Positions 9,496-18,182 of a stretch of 64,000 nt of DNA are shown in pieces. Each line of letters starts with the position of its first letter. Within the stretch, counting starts at the first letter, position 1. The DNA comes from Bryobacterales bacterium. GTDB lineage: Bacteria > Acidobacteriota > Terriglobia > Bryobacterales > UBA6623. The stretch spans positions 62,001 through 126,000 of the forward strand of contig JAPPMC010000270.1 of the NCBI GenBank assembly GCA_028819235.1. The letters are read 5' to 3'. The position numbers were made by a program, and so were the translations under genes. The notes below the pieces were generated by a model. The model was not told the DNA's origin and did no database searches. It saw only the letters and a program-made list of their open reading frames with translations.

Positions 9496-10228
9496 GCGCG
9501 ACAGTCATGTTGGCGCCCGTTCGGGCGACGAACTTGGAAGCTCGCAGCAGGCCATCCACCGTGCCTGCGTCGATCCACCAGCCGTCCAGCTCCTCCCACT
9601 CCATCAGGCCGTCATCGATGTAGCTGTTGTTGACGTCGGTGATCTCGAGCTCCCCACGGCTTGAGCGCTCCAGGCGGGCGATGCGGTCGAACACCGTGCT
9701 GTCGTACATGTAGATGCCGGTGACGGCGAAGTCTGAGGCGGGCTTGGAGGGCTTCTCGTCGATGCGCACGACGCGCCCGTCCTCGATGCGCGGCACGCCG
9801 TAGCGGCCCGGATCAGGGACTCGCTTGAGGAGGATTTTGGCCCCTGCACTACCTTGGCGGAAGGCGTCCACGGACTTGCGCACGTCCCGCTCGATAATGT
9901 TGTCGCCGAGGATCACGCACAGGTGGCCGCCCCTGGCGAAGTGGCGGGCGAGATCCAGGGCCTCCGCGATTCCCCCTTCCCCCTCTTGGTAGGTGTAGTC
10001 GAGGTGCTTCAGTCCGAACTCCCGCCCGTTGCCGAGCAAGCGGAGGAAGTCCCCCGCATTGCGCCCACCCGTCACGATCATGATGTCCTCAATCCCGGCG
10101 TTGACCAGCGTCTGAATCGGGTAGTAGATCATCGGCTTGTCGTACACCGGAAGCAGGTGCTTGTTGATGATGCGTGTGATGGGATCCAGGCGCGTGCCCA
10201 GTCCGCCTGCCAAAACGATCCCCCTCAC
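9485..10228 (-). CDS. Sugar-phosphate nucleotidyltransferase (RfbA/RmlA-like)
   Basis: VRGIVLAGGLGTRLDPITRIINKHLLPVYDKPMIYYPIQTLVNAGI...; GTG start at 10228 preferred to the ORF-track start at 10288. Confidence 0.88.
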   Translation of the reverse strand: MRGIVLAGGLGTRLDPITRIINKHLLPVYDKPMIYYPIQTLVNAGIEDIMIVTGGRNAGDFLRLLGNGREFGLKHLDYTYQEGEGGIAEALDLARHFARGGHLCVILGDNIIERDVRKSVDAFRQGSAGAKILLKRVPDPGRYGVPRIEDGRVVRIDEKPSKPASDFAVTGIYMYDSTVFDRIARLERSSRGELEITDVNNSYIDDGLMEWEELDGWWIDAGTVDGLLRASKFVARTGANMTVAPRS

Positions 10229-10364
10229 AGGCCTTGATTTTAGGACGCAGGGCAGGTCATCGCCCCTCCGGCCGCCCAAAGCGTGCACAGCGTGTGCGGC
10301 GCTACGATTGAAGGCGGGCTCCCGCCCGCTGACCTAAGGGCGCGGCAGCCGGAGAGGAGCTGAC

Positions 10365-11642
10365 ATGAGGGTCAACCTGGCGTTCGGACAGAAGGGGGCG
10401 TCGGTGACCCTGCCCGAGGGGCTCGACACGCGCGTGCTCCGGCCGCGTTTCGCAGCTGGCCTGAAGGATCCTGACGCGGCGATAGCAGCCGCGGTGCAGG
10501 ATCCGGTCGGCTGCGCGGGCCTGAGCCAGATCGCTCACGGCAAGAGCAGCGCCGCCATCGCTGTTTGCGACATAACCCGACCGGCACCGAACCGGCTCGT
10601 CCTTCCGCACGTGCTCGGCGCGTTGGAATCGGGCGGTATACCGGCCGAGCGGATCACGATCCTGATCGCGACCGGGCTGCACCGCGAGGCTACGGAAGAG
10701 GAACTTGAAGAAATCGTCGGGCGGTCGATCCTTGATCGGTACGAGGTCCACTCGCACCGCGCCCGTGAGATTGACGAGCAGGTGTTCCTCGGGGAGACAT
10801 CCGGCGGAACACAGGCGTTTGTCGATGCGCGCTTCGTCCAGGCCGATGTACACGTGACGCTCGGATTCATTGAGCCCCACCTGATGGCCGGGTTCTCTGG
10901 AGGCCGCAAGCTGATCTCGATCGGCCTAGCGGGCGAGCGCACGATCAAGCGCTTGCACAGCCCCATGTACATGCGCGATCCGGACGCGACCGAGGGCTCG
11001 TTCCCCGACAATCCCCTGCACCGTGAGCTTCTTGAGATCGCTGCCCTGGCGGGACACGACTTCATGGTTGACGTGGCACTCACGGATGCCCGGGAGATCG
11101 CCGCTGTGTTCGCGGGAGAGCCGGTCGCTGCGCATGGGCGAGGAGTGGACTTCGTGCGGCAATCCACCCTGGCGACGGTCGACCGTCCCGCCGATGCGGT
11201 GATCACGACCTCGGGCGGCCATCCACTGGACCTGACGTTCTACCAAGCCGTAAAGGGGCTGACCGCGGCGGCGCATGTCGTCAGGGATGGCGGCGAGATC
11301 CTGCTGGCCGCAGCTTGTGCCGAGGGGCTCGGCGGGCCGGAATTCAGCGACCTAGTGCGGGAGTCCGGCGATGCCGGGATGCTTCTCGAGGCACTGGCGG
11401 ACCGTTCCGTCGAGGTCGACCAGTGGCAAGCCGAGAAGCTTGCGATGGTCGCCCAGAAGGCCAGTCTGTCGTTCTGCGTCCCGGGCCTCGAAGAGGCGGA
11501 TCGGCAACGGCTCTGGGGCCCGGCCCACGCAAATGCCCAAGAAGCAGTGGAGGGCCTCCTGTCGCGCCTTCCCAGAGCTGCGTCGCTGGTCGTGATACCG
11601 GAGGGGCCTTACGTCTTTTCGCAGCTTGAGGGGGCAGCCTGA
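10365..11642 (+). CDS. Nickel-dependent lactate racemase family (LarA/DUF2088-like)
   Basis: ATGLHREATEEELEEIVG, GFIEPHLMAGFSGGRKLISIGLAG, DNPLHRELLEIA...: LarA-type His/Lys cofactor motif. Confidence 0.85.
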   Translation: MRVNLAFGQKGASVTLPEGLDTRVLRPRFAAGLKDPDAAIAAAVQDPVGCAGLSQIAHGKSSAAIAVCDITRPAPNRLVLPHVLGALESGGIPAERITILIATGLHREATEEELEEIVGRSILDRYEVHSHRAREIDEQVFLGETSGGTQAFVDARFVQADVHVTLGFIEPHLMAGFSGGRKLISIGLAGERTIKRLHSPMYMRDPDATEGSFPDNPLHRELLEIAALAGHDFMVDVALTDAREIAAVFAGEPVAAHGRGVDFVRQSTLATVDRPADAVITTSGGHPLDLTFYQAVKGLTAAAHVVRDGGEILLAAACAEGLGGPEFSDLVRESGDAGMLLEALADRSVEVDQWQAEKLAMVAQKASLSFCVPGLEEADRQRLWGPAHANAQEAVEGLLSRLPRAASLVVIPEGPYVFSQLEGAA

Positions 11643-12155
11643 CAGGGCAGCACATCGGCCGCCGACGCTAGGTGGCAATCGACGCACTCTCAGTCATAGT
11701 GCTCCGGGGCGAGGTGTGCGATCATCCGCTCGCCCGCCGTCCGGGGCAAGGTGTCATTCGGCTTCATTGATTGAATGGGGGAATTCGTGCTCAGCGATCC
11801 GGTCCGGTGCGACCAGGGGTGACTTGCAGTAGAAACCAAGGCACTCTTGGATGTCTCGATTACGGCACGTTGGGACAGTTCGCGAACGAAGGGGCCGATC
11901 CCGCTTGCCTCGGACTAGCCCCAGATAGGGGGATCGTAACCTACGCCAGCACGGTCGGTGGGCACTGTGAGAGTGATCGGCGCAGATTGGTTCACGCTAC
12001 GGTCGACAAGTTCCGATTCCGTTCACGCTTGGGCGGGGGTAGCCATCGTTCATTCGCAGATCCACGGACGGAGTCGAACCGGATTCGCGCGTCCGCGACA
12101 TGTCGTGTCCTCCGGGGGCGATCAAACGGCGACCGGCAGACCTCGCGTCACACGG

Positions 12156-13448
12156 TCAGGGGCCGAAGATCTGGCGCGCCACGTCGTTGTACATGACGAT
12201 TCCGAACAACACCACAATGAATACTAGACCCGCCTGGGAGATGCGGAGTTTTACGACTTCACTCAGGTCCCGCCGAAGGAGTAGCTCAATCAGCAGGACC
12301 ATGATCTGGCCCCCGTCCAGAACGGGCACTGGGGCAAGGTTGATGACTCCGAGGTTGACACTGATCACGGCGATGAATTCCAGAAGGACGATCAGGCCAT
12401 ACGACGCGGCGGTCTGGGTGTGCTGGTAGATCCCGACGGGCCCCTCTAGCGCCGTGATCTCGAGCTGGCCAAGGACCAGCCCCCGGATTGCGAGCACGAC
12501 CGCGCCGGCAAACATGGCGTTCTCGCGGAGGGACATCTCCAGCGCCGGAACAAGGGCCAAGCTCTCGTACAAGCTCTCGTAGTGCCCGCGCATGCTGATG
12601 CCAACCTGCCACCGGTCCCCGTTCTCGCGCGGGACGACCTCGAATTCGTGGAGGACGCCACTCCGCTCCACCTCGATCTGCAGTGGGCGACCTCGGGACG
12701 CTGCCACGATGCCTGGGACCTGCTCGACCGCCACAACAGGGATCCCGTCGATGCTGGCGAGGCGATCCCCGGGCTCGATGCCGGCCTCAACTGCCGGCAT
12801 TCCCGCAGAAACTCCCTCAACGTGAACCGAATGGGCGGGAAACCATCCCAAGTCGCCCTCCGAGCCCAAACCATCCGGCACACGAATGATGGACCGCACT
12901 TCCGCGCCATCGCGCTCCACGAGGAGCTCCGCCTCGAGGCCGCCAGCCACGATCGTGTTCACCTTGAGATCTGCCCATGTCGCGCTCTTAACACCATCGA
13001 CGGATAGCACGAGGTCTCCCGCCCGTACGCCGGCTTCGGAGGCGGGCGAATCCGGCCGTACCCAGTCCACCCGCGGTTCCTGAGTCAAGTAGGTTGGGCG
13101 CTCGTACCGGTACATGAAGACGCCCGTGAGCACGAGGATCGCCAGTAGGAAGTTGAAGGCCGGACCGGCGAATAGGATCACCAGCCGCTGCCATCTGGGC
13201 TTCGAGCCAAAACCGGTTGGGACCTCCGAGGCCTCTCCACCGAAGCTGTGGCCGGCCATCTTGACGTACCCGCCTATTGGCAGGGCGCAGACCTTGAAGT
13301 CCGTTCCGCCGCGCTTGAAGCCCACCAGCCTCGGGCCGAAGCCAATCGCGAAGCTCTCCACGGGCACGCCAAAGTACCGAGCGGCGAGATAGTGGCCGAG
13401 CTCATGGAACAGCACGAGTACGCTGAGCACGATGATGAAGTTGACCAT
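12156..13448 (-). CDS. rseP: RIP metalloprotease RseP (site-2 protease, PDZ domains)
   Basis: MVNFIIVLSVLVLFHELGHYLAARYFGV (HExxH), two PDZ-like regions, INLAPVPVLDGGQI. Confidence 0.94.
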   Translation of the reverse strand: MVNFIIVLSVLVLFHELGHYLAARYFGVPVESFAIGFGPRLVGFKRGGTDFKVCALPIGGYVKMAGHSFGGEASEVPTGFGSKPRWQRLVILFAGPAFNFLLAILVLTGVFMYRYERPTYLTQEPRVDWVRPDSPASEAGVRAGDLVLSVDGVKSATWADLKVNTIVAGGLEAELLVERDGAEVRSIIRVPDGLGSEGDLGWFPAHSVHVEGVSAGMPAVEAGIEPGDRLASIDGIPVVAVEQVPGIVAASRGRPLQIEVERSGVLHEFEVVPRENGDRWQVGISMRGHYESLYESLALVPALEMSLRENAMFAGAVVLAIRGLVLGQLEITALEGPVGIYQHTQTAASYGLIVLLEFIAVISVNLGVINLAPVPVLDGGQIMVLLIELLLRRDLSEVVKLRISQAGLVFIVVLFGIVMYNDVARQIFGP

Positions 13449-13458
13449 GTCTCGCAGA

Positions 13459-14652
13459 TCAGCCTAGAACGGCAGCCTCCCCGCCAGATCGAGCGATACC
13501 CGCGGCCACTCCTGCCGCGTATTCGCGGGCCTCGCGGTCGCACTCCATGACATCCCCGATGCTGGCGGCCCTTTGTCCGGCCCCCCAGCGGAGTGTGCGT
13601 TCGACGATCTGCGGGATCGCCAGAAACGGCACATGTCCTTCCAAGAACGCGGCGACGGCCACCTCGTCTGCGGCATTCAGCAGGCAGCCGGCGAGGCCCC
13701 CGACGCGCTGGGCCTCGTACGCCAGTGCCAACAGCGGGAAGCGGTCCAAGTCCGGTGGTTCGAAATCCAGTCTCGCAGCACGTGACCAGTCCATTCGCCG
13801 GCAAGGGCTCGGCTCGCGCTGGGGGTACGTCAGCGCGTAGCGGATCGGGAGCTTCATGTCGGGAGGGCTCAGCTGGGCTACCAATGACCCGTCGGAGAAC
13901 TCGACCATTGCGTGAACGATGGACTGGGGGTGGACGACGACGTCAACCTGCTCCGGCGGCAGCCCGAAGAGCTGGCAGGCCTCGATGACCTCGAATCCCT
14001 TGTTCATGAGGGTTGCTGAATCGATCGTTATGCGGCTGCCCATCTTCCATGTCGGATGTTGGAGGGCGCGCTCTGGCGTGACCGTCGCCAAATCCTCGGC
14101 GGGAGTGGTGCGGAAAGGACCTCCCGATGCCGTCAGCACGATGCGACCCACTTCGCGACTGCTGCCTGCCCGCATGCACTGGTGCACCGCGTTGTGCTCG
14201 CTGTCAACCGGCAGCAGCGAGGCACCAAACGCCCGCGCTGCGGCCATGACCAGATCCCCGGCGGAGACGAGCACTTCCTTGTTTGCCAATGCCACGCGCT
14301 GGCCAGCCTTGACAGCCGCATAGGTCGCCGGCAGGCCGACCACTCCGACTGCGGCCGAGACGAGAACGTCGGCGCGCGTTCCGATCGCGGCCTCGAGAAT
14401 TCCGTCCGGTCCGCACACGAGGCGCGGCCGGTAGCCGCGAACGGCAGCGATCCGATCGCGAAGGTCTCCGAGGGAGCGAGGGTCCGCGACCGACAGCAAG
14501 GAAGGACGAAACTCGACCGCCTGCCGGACGAGCCGGGCGACGTTCCGACCGGCCGCAAGGGCCACTACCTCGACTGTGGCCCCGATCTCGCGGATGACCT
14601 GAAGAGTGTTGCGCCCAACAGAGCCGGTCGCTCCGATCAGCGCGAGCCGCAT
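13459..14652 (-). CDS. dxr: 1-deoxy-D-xylulose 5-phosphate reductoisomerase
   Basis: MRLALIGATGSVGRNTLQVIREIG..., LPVDSEHNAVHQCM, LTASGGPFRTTP, WKMGSRITIDSATLMNKGFEVIEAC. Start trimmed from the ORF-track 14961 to ATG 14652. Confidence 0.95.
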   Translation of the reverse strand: MRLALIGATGSVGRNTLQVIREIGATVEVVALAAGRNVARLVRQAVEFRPSLLSVADPRSLGDLRDRIAAVRGYRPRLVCGPDGILEAAIGTRADVLVSAAVGVVGLPATYAAVKAGQRVALANKEVLVSAGDLVMAAARAFGASLLPVDSEHNAVHQCMRAGSSREVGRIVLTASGGPFRTTPAEDLATVTPERALQHPTWKMGSRITIDSATLMNKGFEVIEACQLFGLPPEQVDVVVHPQSIVHAMVEFSDGSLVAQLSPPDMKLPIRYALTYPQREPSPCRRMDWSRAARLDFEPPDLDRFPLLALAYEAQRVGGLAGCLLNAADEVAVAAFLEGHVPFLAIPQIVERTLRWGAGQRAASIGDVMECDREAREYAAGVAAGIARSGGEAAVLG

Positions 14653-14713
14653 CGCCGGGCGTCGCTCGGGGCGGTGGCGGCGAGGGCGCAGGATCGGCTC
14701 CGCTCGGGCGCGG

Positions 14714-15235
14714 CTAGCCGGGATCATGGCACAGGTCGCAGTCGTTGGGCGCGTTGTGGCGGGCGTGGCACTCCATGCACGAGGCCATAGTGGTCGGCTT
14801 TTCCTGGAAGAGCACCTCGCGCTCGGCGACCGGTCCATGGCAGGTCTCGCACTCGACGGCGGCATCTTCGACATGGGACGCGTGCGAAAACCATACGAAA
14901 TCGGGGACGCGATAGACGCGCTTCCAAGGGACGGCCTGTCCGCCGCTCTCGAATTCTGCAAGCCGCCGGATGTGCGGGCTGTCGACCTTGATCGAAGAGT
15001 GGCACACCATGCAAGTCGACTCGGCGGGATAGCCCGCCAAGAAGCCAGGATCAGCGATCGAATGGCAGTCGCGACACTGCAGCCCTAGCGCAATGTGGGT
15101 CTTGTGGCTGTACGGCAGCGGTTGCTCGACCGGAACCGGATCTGCGGGGGCAGGCCCTGGAGACTCGGCCGACCGGGACAGGGCCCACGGGATTGCCGCC
15201 AATGCCACGACAAGCCACCAGCGAGATCGGAGCAT
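14714..15235 (-). CDS. Secreted multiheme (pentaheme) c-type cytochrome, cytochrome c3/c7-like
   Basis: Signal/anchor N-terminus MLRSRWWLVVALAAIPWAL; five CxxCH motifs (CRDCH, CMVCH, CETCH, CMECH, CDLCH) and SHxxH-type His pairs (YSHKTH, FSHASH). Confidence 0.85.
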   Translation of the reverse strand: MLRSRWWLVVALAAIPWALSRSAESPGPAPADPVPVEQPLPYSHKTHIALGLQCRDCHSIADPGFLAGYPAESTCMVCHSSIKVDSPHIRRLAEFESGGQAVPWKRVYRVPDFVWFSHASHVEDAAVECETCHGPVAEREVLFQEKPTTMASCMECHARHNAPNDCDLCHDPG

Positions 15236-15263
15236 TCCCAGCACAGCCGTCCCCTCCAAGATC

Positions 15264-16112
15264 TCAAATGTCCCGTGCGCACCGGAAGCCGAGGTTCGAT
15301 GTCGAACTGTCGGGCGTGTTGGATGTCCGCGCGGCCACCCTGTAGCGGTTGCAGTACGAAGCATGACACAGGAATGAGCCCCCGCGCATCACGCGGGCCG
15401 TCCCGTTTGGAGGACCGACGGGATTGTGGCGGGTGGCGGTGACGTGGTAGCCGGGATCGAACCAGTCGGCGCACCACTCCCACGCATTGCCGGTCATCGA
15501 GTAGATCCCGTAGCCGTTCGGCGGGAATGCATCGACGGGGCACGGCCCCCTGTAGCCATCTTCGCCTGTGTCGTCGCGCGGGAACACCCCCTGCCAGATG
15601 TTGCACAAATGCCGGCCGCCCGGCTCAAGCTCGCCCCCCCACGGGTAGGTCTGCTGCTCAAGACCGCCGCGGGCGCTGAATTCCCATTCGGCCTCGGTCA
15701 GGAGCCGCTTCCCTGCCCAATCGCAATAGGCGAGCGCGTCGGAGTGGGAGATGTGCGTCACGGGGTGGTCAGGGCGCTCGGAAACCGCCGAGTCCGGACC
15801 CTCGGGATGCCTCCAATCCGCCCCGCTGACCTTGCACCACCACTCATGCCCCGCGACCGTGTCGTCAGCGACGGAATCGTATCGATCCCTAGGGACCTGC
15901 GTATGAAACACGAACGACCAGCCGAACTGCTCTGCCTCGGTGACATGCCTAGTCGCCGCAACGAACTCCCTGAAGGACTCCACGGTGACGGGAAAAACGT
16001 CCAAGTAGAAGGGATCCACATGGACGCGGCGCACCGGTCCCTCCCCATCCGCCGGAAAGCCCCGATCGGTCTCCGTGCCCATGAGGAACGGTCCGCCATC
16101 CATGCGGATCAT
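15264..16112 (-). CDS. Formylglycine-generating enzyme (FGE/SUMF1-type sulfatase maturase)
   Basis: MIRMDGGPFLMGTETDRGFPADGEGPVRRVHVDPFYLDVFPVT...GADWRHPEGPDS...GKRLLTEAEWEFSARGGL...NIWQGVFPRDDTGEDGYRGPCPVDAFPPNGYGIYSMTGNAWEW; C-terminal CHASYCNRYRVAARTSNTPDSSTSNLGFRC keeps the two active-site Cys. Confidence 0.92.
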   Translation of the reverse strand: MIRMDGGPFLMGTETDRGFPADGEGPVRRVHVDPFYLDVFPVTVESFREFVAATRHVTEAEQFGWSFVFHTQVPRDRYDSVADDTVAGHEWWCKVSGADWRHPEGPDSAVSERPDHPVTHISHSDALAYCDWAGKRLLTEAEWEFSARGGLEQQTYPWGGELEPGGRHLCNIWQGVFPRDDTGEDGYRGPCPVDAFPPNGYGIYSMTGNAWEWCADWFDPGYHVTATRHNPVGPPNGTARVMRGGSFLCHASYCNRYRVAARTSNTPDSSTSNLGFRCARDI

Positions 16113-18182
16113 GTCCGCGGTCGAGCCGCGCCGTATCCTCCTCCGGCGGGCCGAGCAGCGCTCGGACTCGGCGAGCCGGTGGGCACGTTCAACGCTTGGA
16201 ACGCAGCACGGGTTGGGCAGAACGGACAAGCCACCCATGCCGAGCCGCCGCCCCGGGCTGCTGACGGGCGCGACGCCGCACATGTCGAGATGTCGGGGCA
16301 CGGCCTGATCCAATATTAGCAAAGCCGTCTGGTTGGACGTGTGGCATCCCAACAAGGGACGGACTCCTTCGACCACATCCGGCCTTCCCACCGAATACCC
16401 GAATAGTTTCCGGGCGTTTGGTCGGGTTCTAGAGTCCAGCGTTCGAATCACTCCAAACGTGTCACAGACTGGAGTTTCAGGGGTTACGCACACATCGGAT
16501 ATTCGTCACTCCTTCCCGTTCTTGATTGGCCTCGAGACTTCACAAGTCAATCGCAATGTTTGGTTCGGGCGTGGTCTGCTCCAAGACTTTGAAACTGCGG
16601 CGCTTAGGGTTTTGGTGAATGACTTTCGTCCGATTGCTAACGGACTCTCACTCGATCAAGGACCCCTAGCAATACTAGCGTACCTTGATGTCTCTTCGCA
16701 CAACCTACTCGTCTGTCGTCTTCTTTCCATTCATTTCTCAACCAATGAAGTCACGGAGGATTTCACGGGAAATCTGTATTCTATATCGCCTAGGTTTATC
16801 TAGAATACAATCCCAGAAATGGAAATCATTGTGGTCAGTTAGTAGTCTCAGTTGGCATCAATGAGAACGTTAGAAACAAGCAAGCAAAGCAAGTAGTCTA
16901 CTCTATTTCGCCGAATCCGGTCAAAGGAGTTCGCCGACATTCCTCGGACTTGTGCTCAGAACATTGCCGGCCTTTGTCGCGAAGAGTGCTTGTGTGTATA
17001 GTATTCAAAGACTGAATACGAAGAGTTTATTCCCAGTCCTATGCCGACGAATGGCGTGGCAACTAGGTCCACCCGACGAGGACCGACGTTACGCACACTA
17101 CTGTTTACACTCAGATCAGGGGAGCACACTCTACGCCAGATGCGCGAGCAGGCTCGGGCTTCGAATTCCGAGGGACGCAGTCATCCTCCGTGGTGAGTAA
17201 GCGGTCGTGACCCAGCAGCGTACCAACATCCCGGATATGCACCCCGACCGTCAACAGTCCCACGGCGAGCATGTCCCTGAGGCACTGGGGTAGAACATCT
17301 CAACTCCAGCCTTAGACGCTAATCGCTGCAGCTGTGACGGCCAGTAGCCAGCTGCGCGAGTCCGTCGTGAGTCTCCGCTCCAGAATCAACAGGGCTTACG
17401 ATGCTGGGCAGCACACGCGGGGCGTTGATCACCTAGGGCGGTAGTGACGCAGTGACCGCTTGGCCTTTCTTCACGCTGCGTCGCACTATGAGCCCATCGG
17501 TTCTCAGGACGTCGTGAAGCCAGCGTAGTGGCATCTTGGAACGGTGAGGCTCGATCAGCGCATCAGCAAAATCAAGGCGCGTTCCGCGGCATGGACTCGT
17601 CATGACCTGCAGCAGACGGCACCTCTCCTTCCATATGAGAGGCAGGGCCTGCCTGCCTGCGGTCCGCTCTCTGGGTTTGAACTCATCGAGTGAGTCATCT
17701 CTGAACGCAGCTCTCGTTCTTGGACCAGTTCAGGAGGGCGCGAAACAGTGAAGTTCGCGCACAGCAACTAACGCTTGTCGTGGTTGCCTGCAGCAGTGCG
17801 GACGCTGGGGCCTCGACCGACCGCGTTTCGTTTCGAGTGGACCTGACTGTCTGGCGTATCCAGAGGGCCGCCTGAGGGCAGTGTCCCGCCAGTGTGGCAG
17901 GGTTCGGGGCCTGCCTGGAGGCCGTCGAGGTGATCATCTCTCAAGAGACGGGTCGTCTGCAACGGCGAATCGTCGAGCCAGGCCGGGCAACGAGTAGGCG
18001 AACGACCGCAAGCTGGCTCGCATAGGCCACATCTGGCGCCAGCCTGGCTGAGATCCTGCCCTTCAACCCAAAGAAGCCCTGCGGAACGTTCTGAAGCGGA
18101 ACTCTCGGCCCAATCCGGATGTATACTGACGGCGCTGGGAGTGGACTGTGGCCGGGTCCCGGCAGAAACGGGAGAGCAGACC

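Noticed and set aside
12055-12110. Possible minus-strand tRNA/tmRNA T-loop (GGTTCGACTCC)
   Set aside because: The stems flanking the loop do not pair, there is no acceptor arm or CCA, and no tmRNA 5' end was found within reach.
14653-14961. N-terminal extension of dxr in the ORF track
   Set aside because: It runs antisense-free into the cytochrome c coding region in another frame; MRLALIGATGSVG at 14652 is the canonical Dxr start.
16425-16465. GTTCGAATC resembling a tRNA T-loop
   Set aside because: No complementary T-stem (CAGCG vs CACTC) and no cloverleaf could be drawn around it.
16113-16493. 127-aa N-terminal extension of the FGE ORF
   Set aside because: Sequence does not resemble FGE or a signal peptide; the conserved domain begins at MIRMDGGPFLMG.
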